Assembly: GCA_029641185.1 (NCBI GenBank)
Contig: JAPWGK010000011.1
Location: forward strand, 434,001-498,000
Length of the DNA: 64,000 nt
Source of the DNA: Pseudofabraea citricarpa
Taxonomy: Eukaryota; Ascomycota; Leotiomycetes; Helotiales; Dermateaceae
Reading direction: 5' to 3'
Shown: positions 61,585 through 64,000 of the stretch, piece after piece
Layout of the letters: each line of letters begins with the position of its first letter
Position numbering within the stretch: the first letter of the stretch is position 1
Notes under the pieces: generated by a model
The model's input: only the letters and a program-made list of their open reading frames with translations
What the model was told of the DNA's origin: nothing
Database searches by the model: none
Position numbers and translations under genes: made by a program

Positions 61585-62190
61585 TGCTTCACACGTCAGT
61601 CTTTGTTCAGTGATGTATGAAGAACAAAGAAATAAGTCTAGCGACGGCTCAGATGTGCAACAAAATAATAGATGTAGCTTCGCATATCAGTCTTCGTTGA
61701 GTGATGTATAAAGAACAAATAAATAAGTCTAGCGACGGGTCAGACGTGCAACAAAACAGTACAGACGTAGTTTTATATCAGTCTTATATGCAAAGAACAA
61801 ATAAGTCTAGCGACAGGTCCGATGTGCAACAAAACGGTAGAAGTAGCTTCACACTTCAGTCTTCGTTCAGTTATTAAACAAATAAGTCTAGCGACGGATC
61901 AGACGTGCAACAAAACAGTAGACGTAGCTTCACACGTCAGTCTTTATTCAGTAGTATATAAAGAGCAAATAAGTCTAGCGACGGTGCAGATATGCAACAA
62001 AACTATAGAAATATAGCTTCATACTTCAGTCTTTATTCAGTGATACATGAAGAGCAAATAAGTCTAGCGACGGGTCAGACGTGCAACAAAACCGTATAGA
62101 TAGCTTCACACTTCAGCCTTTGAACAAAGAAGTCTAGCGACAAGGTACGACGTGCAACAAAACGACGCAGATGCAGCTCGTACTTCTTAT
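61585..62190. repeat. diverged tandem minisatellite, ~7 units of 70-91 bases
   Basis: The marker string AAGTCTAGCGAC recurs at about 61634, 61725, 61803, 61884, 61971, 62060 and 62131, giving unit lengths of roughly 91, 78, 81, 87, 89 and 70 bases. Each unit also has a GTGCAACAAAA block and an AGCTTCACACTTCAGTCTT-like block with point changes and small indels. A degenerate first copy begins near 61585. The units keep no common open frame. The array separates the last complete gene from an AT-rich stretch. Confidence 0.9.
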
Positions 62191-62389
62191 TAATATCATC
62201 ATGCGCAAATCAGTTTGTAGCAAGGAGATTGTTTAGAATGCCCGATCTGTTCGTAGCCTTTTATGAGCTCATCAAGTCCACGCACCTGCAGCTTTGTACC
62301 AAGGTAAGTGTATATTATCGTCCTAATTATCTACAAAGAGTCGCTGCCCGGGCGTAATTGTAAGATTTTTATCGTTCTGTTGTCAGGCG

Positions 62390-62620
62390 ATACACGGCTA
62401 TCAGCTGCTTTACGATTGTCAGCTAGTTTACGGTTGTTACTTAATCTATAGTTAACGGTTGTTAGTTAGCTTACGGTTGTCAGCTCACCTTTTATGCTAT
62501 AACTAACTCTTAGCCAGCTGCTTGTATACTCCCCTTATATAAATCTCTATATAAGGATTATATAAACTAATAAACAGAAAGAAACGAACAGCCAGATCCC
62601 TCGTAGCTAGCCCAGGTCGA
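62390..62620. repeat. AT-rich region with TACGGTTGT repeats, possible LTR remnant
   Basis: Near 62391-62490 the motif TTACGGTTGTCAGCT or a variant recurs at least four times. A TATA-rich segment (CCCCTTATATAAATCTCTATATAAGG) and an AATAAAC-like run follow, resembling the promoter and polyadenylation parts of a retrotransposon LTR. No flanking duplication, primer-binding site or coding remnant was identified, so this is a weak call. Confidence 0.3.
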
Positions 62621-63795
62621 AGGATTGATAATAGTTAGAATATAACAAGTGACGTGATTAGCACAGCTACTTATAGCTAAATTCTAGACGAAATATTAGA
62701 AAATTTACCTGCGAGTAATATATGACATAGAATAATCAAGGTCCGATATTAACACGTAGGAACTAAAATATAGAGTTAGCGAACACCTTTTGTCTATAGG
62801 GAATAATCATAACTTCTGTGATATATATATCTATGCTTAAGCTCTAAAGATTTCAAATCCCATCCGTCGTGAAACAAGTAGAGGTTGCTCCTCAAACCCC
62901 AAATCCCAAATCTCAAAATCCCATCCTCCTCTCTTATCTACTATCTCTTATCCACAGCCCTATAAAAGCCCGCAGCCCAGACACGCAAGTCCAGAAACCC
63001 AAGCAGACCACGTATTCGGAAAAACACAAGAGTGGACCTAGTGATGTTAGCTGCCCCCCAAGACTGCCAACCACCCGCTACGTCCCTCGGTCCCCACACA
63101 TACCAAAAAGAAAAAAACCTCCTACGACATCTCCACACTCTCTCTTTCTCGATTCCTACCCATTCGGTTGTCATTTCCCTTCTCGCTGCCATGCCAGAAC
63201 TCTCGCTTAAGCAATCTCAGAAACAGCACGGTGTACCGATAAAAATAATGCGTGAGCGAGGGGAGGTTTCTCGCAGGACGAAAATTGGTTGGTTGTGTGT
63301 GGTGTATGGCTGTGTAGTTGATGTGAGTAGGTGTGAGTAGGTGTGAGTGGTTGTGTGTGTGATTTCGGAAGGTCGATTAGTCGTCGGTTGTGAGACCAGA
63401 CTCTAAAGACCAGGGATTGATGCAGGTTCATTGTCTTGTGTTCGTTATGTGAACGAAGACAGGGGTTTACATTTACACTATAAGAGGTGGCAATCGAGAG
63501 AAAGATTTTTTTTATGTATGTTGCATGAATAGAAACCCGCTTTGAGAATTTTGAGCTTCGTCATGGGGTTCTGGTTTTGTTATTTTTCTTCTTCTTCTAC
63601 AGATAATCTTGATACAGAAGTAGGTAAGTTTCATAGGAAGGTATCGGAAGGCACATCGGACCAGTAACCTGTAAGAAAGTCAAATCAAGAGGGATTCAAT
63701 CTGCAAACGATGTATAGTTTTCCCCATGGAAGTATTTTTAAGCAATATACAACTAAGAATTAAATCTAGCCCTGACTTCTCTTACAAACCCTAAT
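62621..63795. other. intergenic, no secure gene
   Basis: AT-rich on the left, pyrimidine-rich near 62870-63180, and with GTGAGTAGGT-type repeats near 63319-63360. The plus-strand frame 62869-63210 is Pro/Ser/Lys-rich, without a domain, and begins at GTG rather than ATG, so it was not called as a gene. Confidence 0.4.
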
Positions 63796-64000
63796 CTAGT
63801 ATCTCAACCTCACAGATCTTCCGTGAACATTCCCCCTTGCTGCGCCCCTCTTCCTCGTTGCGGCCGTGGTGCCATTAACAACAGCAATACGTCCATCGAG
63901 GGCGATATCGACAGGGGTTTCTTGCAGGATATAGCGAGTGAGGACCTCATCCTGAGTATCGAGGGTGACGAAATCCGTCGTAGTCGTAAAGATGTTATCG
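63796..64000 (-). CDS. unrecognised protein, 3' partial (C-terminal 67 residues)
   Basis: On the minus strand an open frame runs from the right edge to a TAG at 63796-63798. It ends in a basic tail (Arg-Lys-Arg-Gly-Ala-Ala-Arg-Gly) after a segment with Asp-Ile-Ala-Leu-Asp-Gly-Arg-Ile-Ala-Val-Val-Asn-Gly. The amphipathic strand pattern and the good GC3 content suggest a real coding end, but I do not recognise the family. The start lies outside the window. Confidence 0.55.
   Translation of the reverse strand, partial: DNIFTTTTDFVTLDTQDEVLTRYILQETPVDIALDGRIAVVNGTTAATRKRGAARGNVHGRSVRLRY

Noticed and set aside
62869..63210. Pro/Ser/Lys-rich plus-strand frame
   Set aside because: It starts at GTG, has low complexity and no domain, and overlaps a pyrimidine-rich region; could be a 5' UTR of a gene outside the call set.

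Overview
The window is nuclear DNA of a filamentous ascomycete (Pezizomycotina). Its genes carry many short GT-AG introns of about 45-90 bases with CTAAC/CTRAY-like branch sites. It encodes mitochondrial cytochrome c1, a cytochrome b5-fused sphingolipid-type desaturase, 2EXR, DUF7708/NACHT and GH3 proteins, and an NRPS-like enzyme. The gene mix suggests Leotiomycetes, but that is an impression, not a demonstration. I rebuilt the exon structures by eye from reading frames and splice signals; no RNA evidence was available.

Layout. 1-6.3 kb: a GT32 (Och1-like) glycosyltransferase cut by the left edge, a mitochondrial AIM9-like phosphotransferase and a desaturase. 6.9-21.5 kb: four genes with an immune or stress flavour. 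These are a 1667-aa GHKL-ATPase protein ending in a DUF3883/NOV nuclease-like domain, an Hsp70-like ATPase without a substrate-binding domain, a divergent coiled-coil protein of unknown function, and an NLR-type protein (ankyrin, DUF7708, NACHT, C2H2 fingers). 23.4-27.1 kb: a SNF2-RING helicase-like ATPase.

27.4-43.5 kb looks like a biosynthetic gene cluster. It holds a cellulose-synthase-like GT2, an NRPS-like half-C/A/T/R enzyme, a transaldolase, a pyrroline-5-carboxylate-reductase-family protein, a 2-oxoglutarate/Fe(II) dioxygenase, an NmrA/isoflavone-reductase-like protein, a SAM methyltransferase and a decayed short-chain dehydrogenase. Read together, the A-T-R enzyme would release an amino aldehyde. 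That aldehyde could cyclise to an imine, be reduced by the P5CR-like or NmrA-like enzyme, and then be hydroxylated and methylated. This is an inference; I do not recognise the product.

44.3-57.9 kb returns to dispersed genes: a 2EXR protein, a GH3 beta-glucosidase-like protein, a secreted germin-type cupin, an MBD4-like DNA glycosylase lying 41 bases downstream of a lysine-rich low-complexity protein, and cytochrome c1. 59-61.2 kb: a STAND-type N-terminal-domain protein with a long disordered middle. 61.6-62.2 kb: a diverged tandem array of about seven 70-91-base units, followed by an AT-rich stretch with LTR-like features. The right edge holds the 3' end of an unrecognised minus-strand gene.
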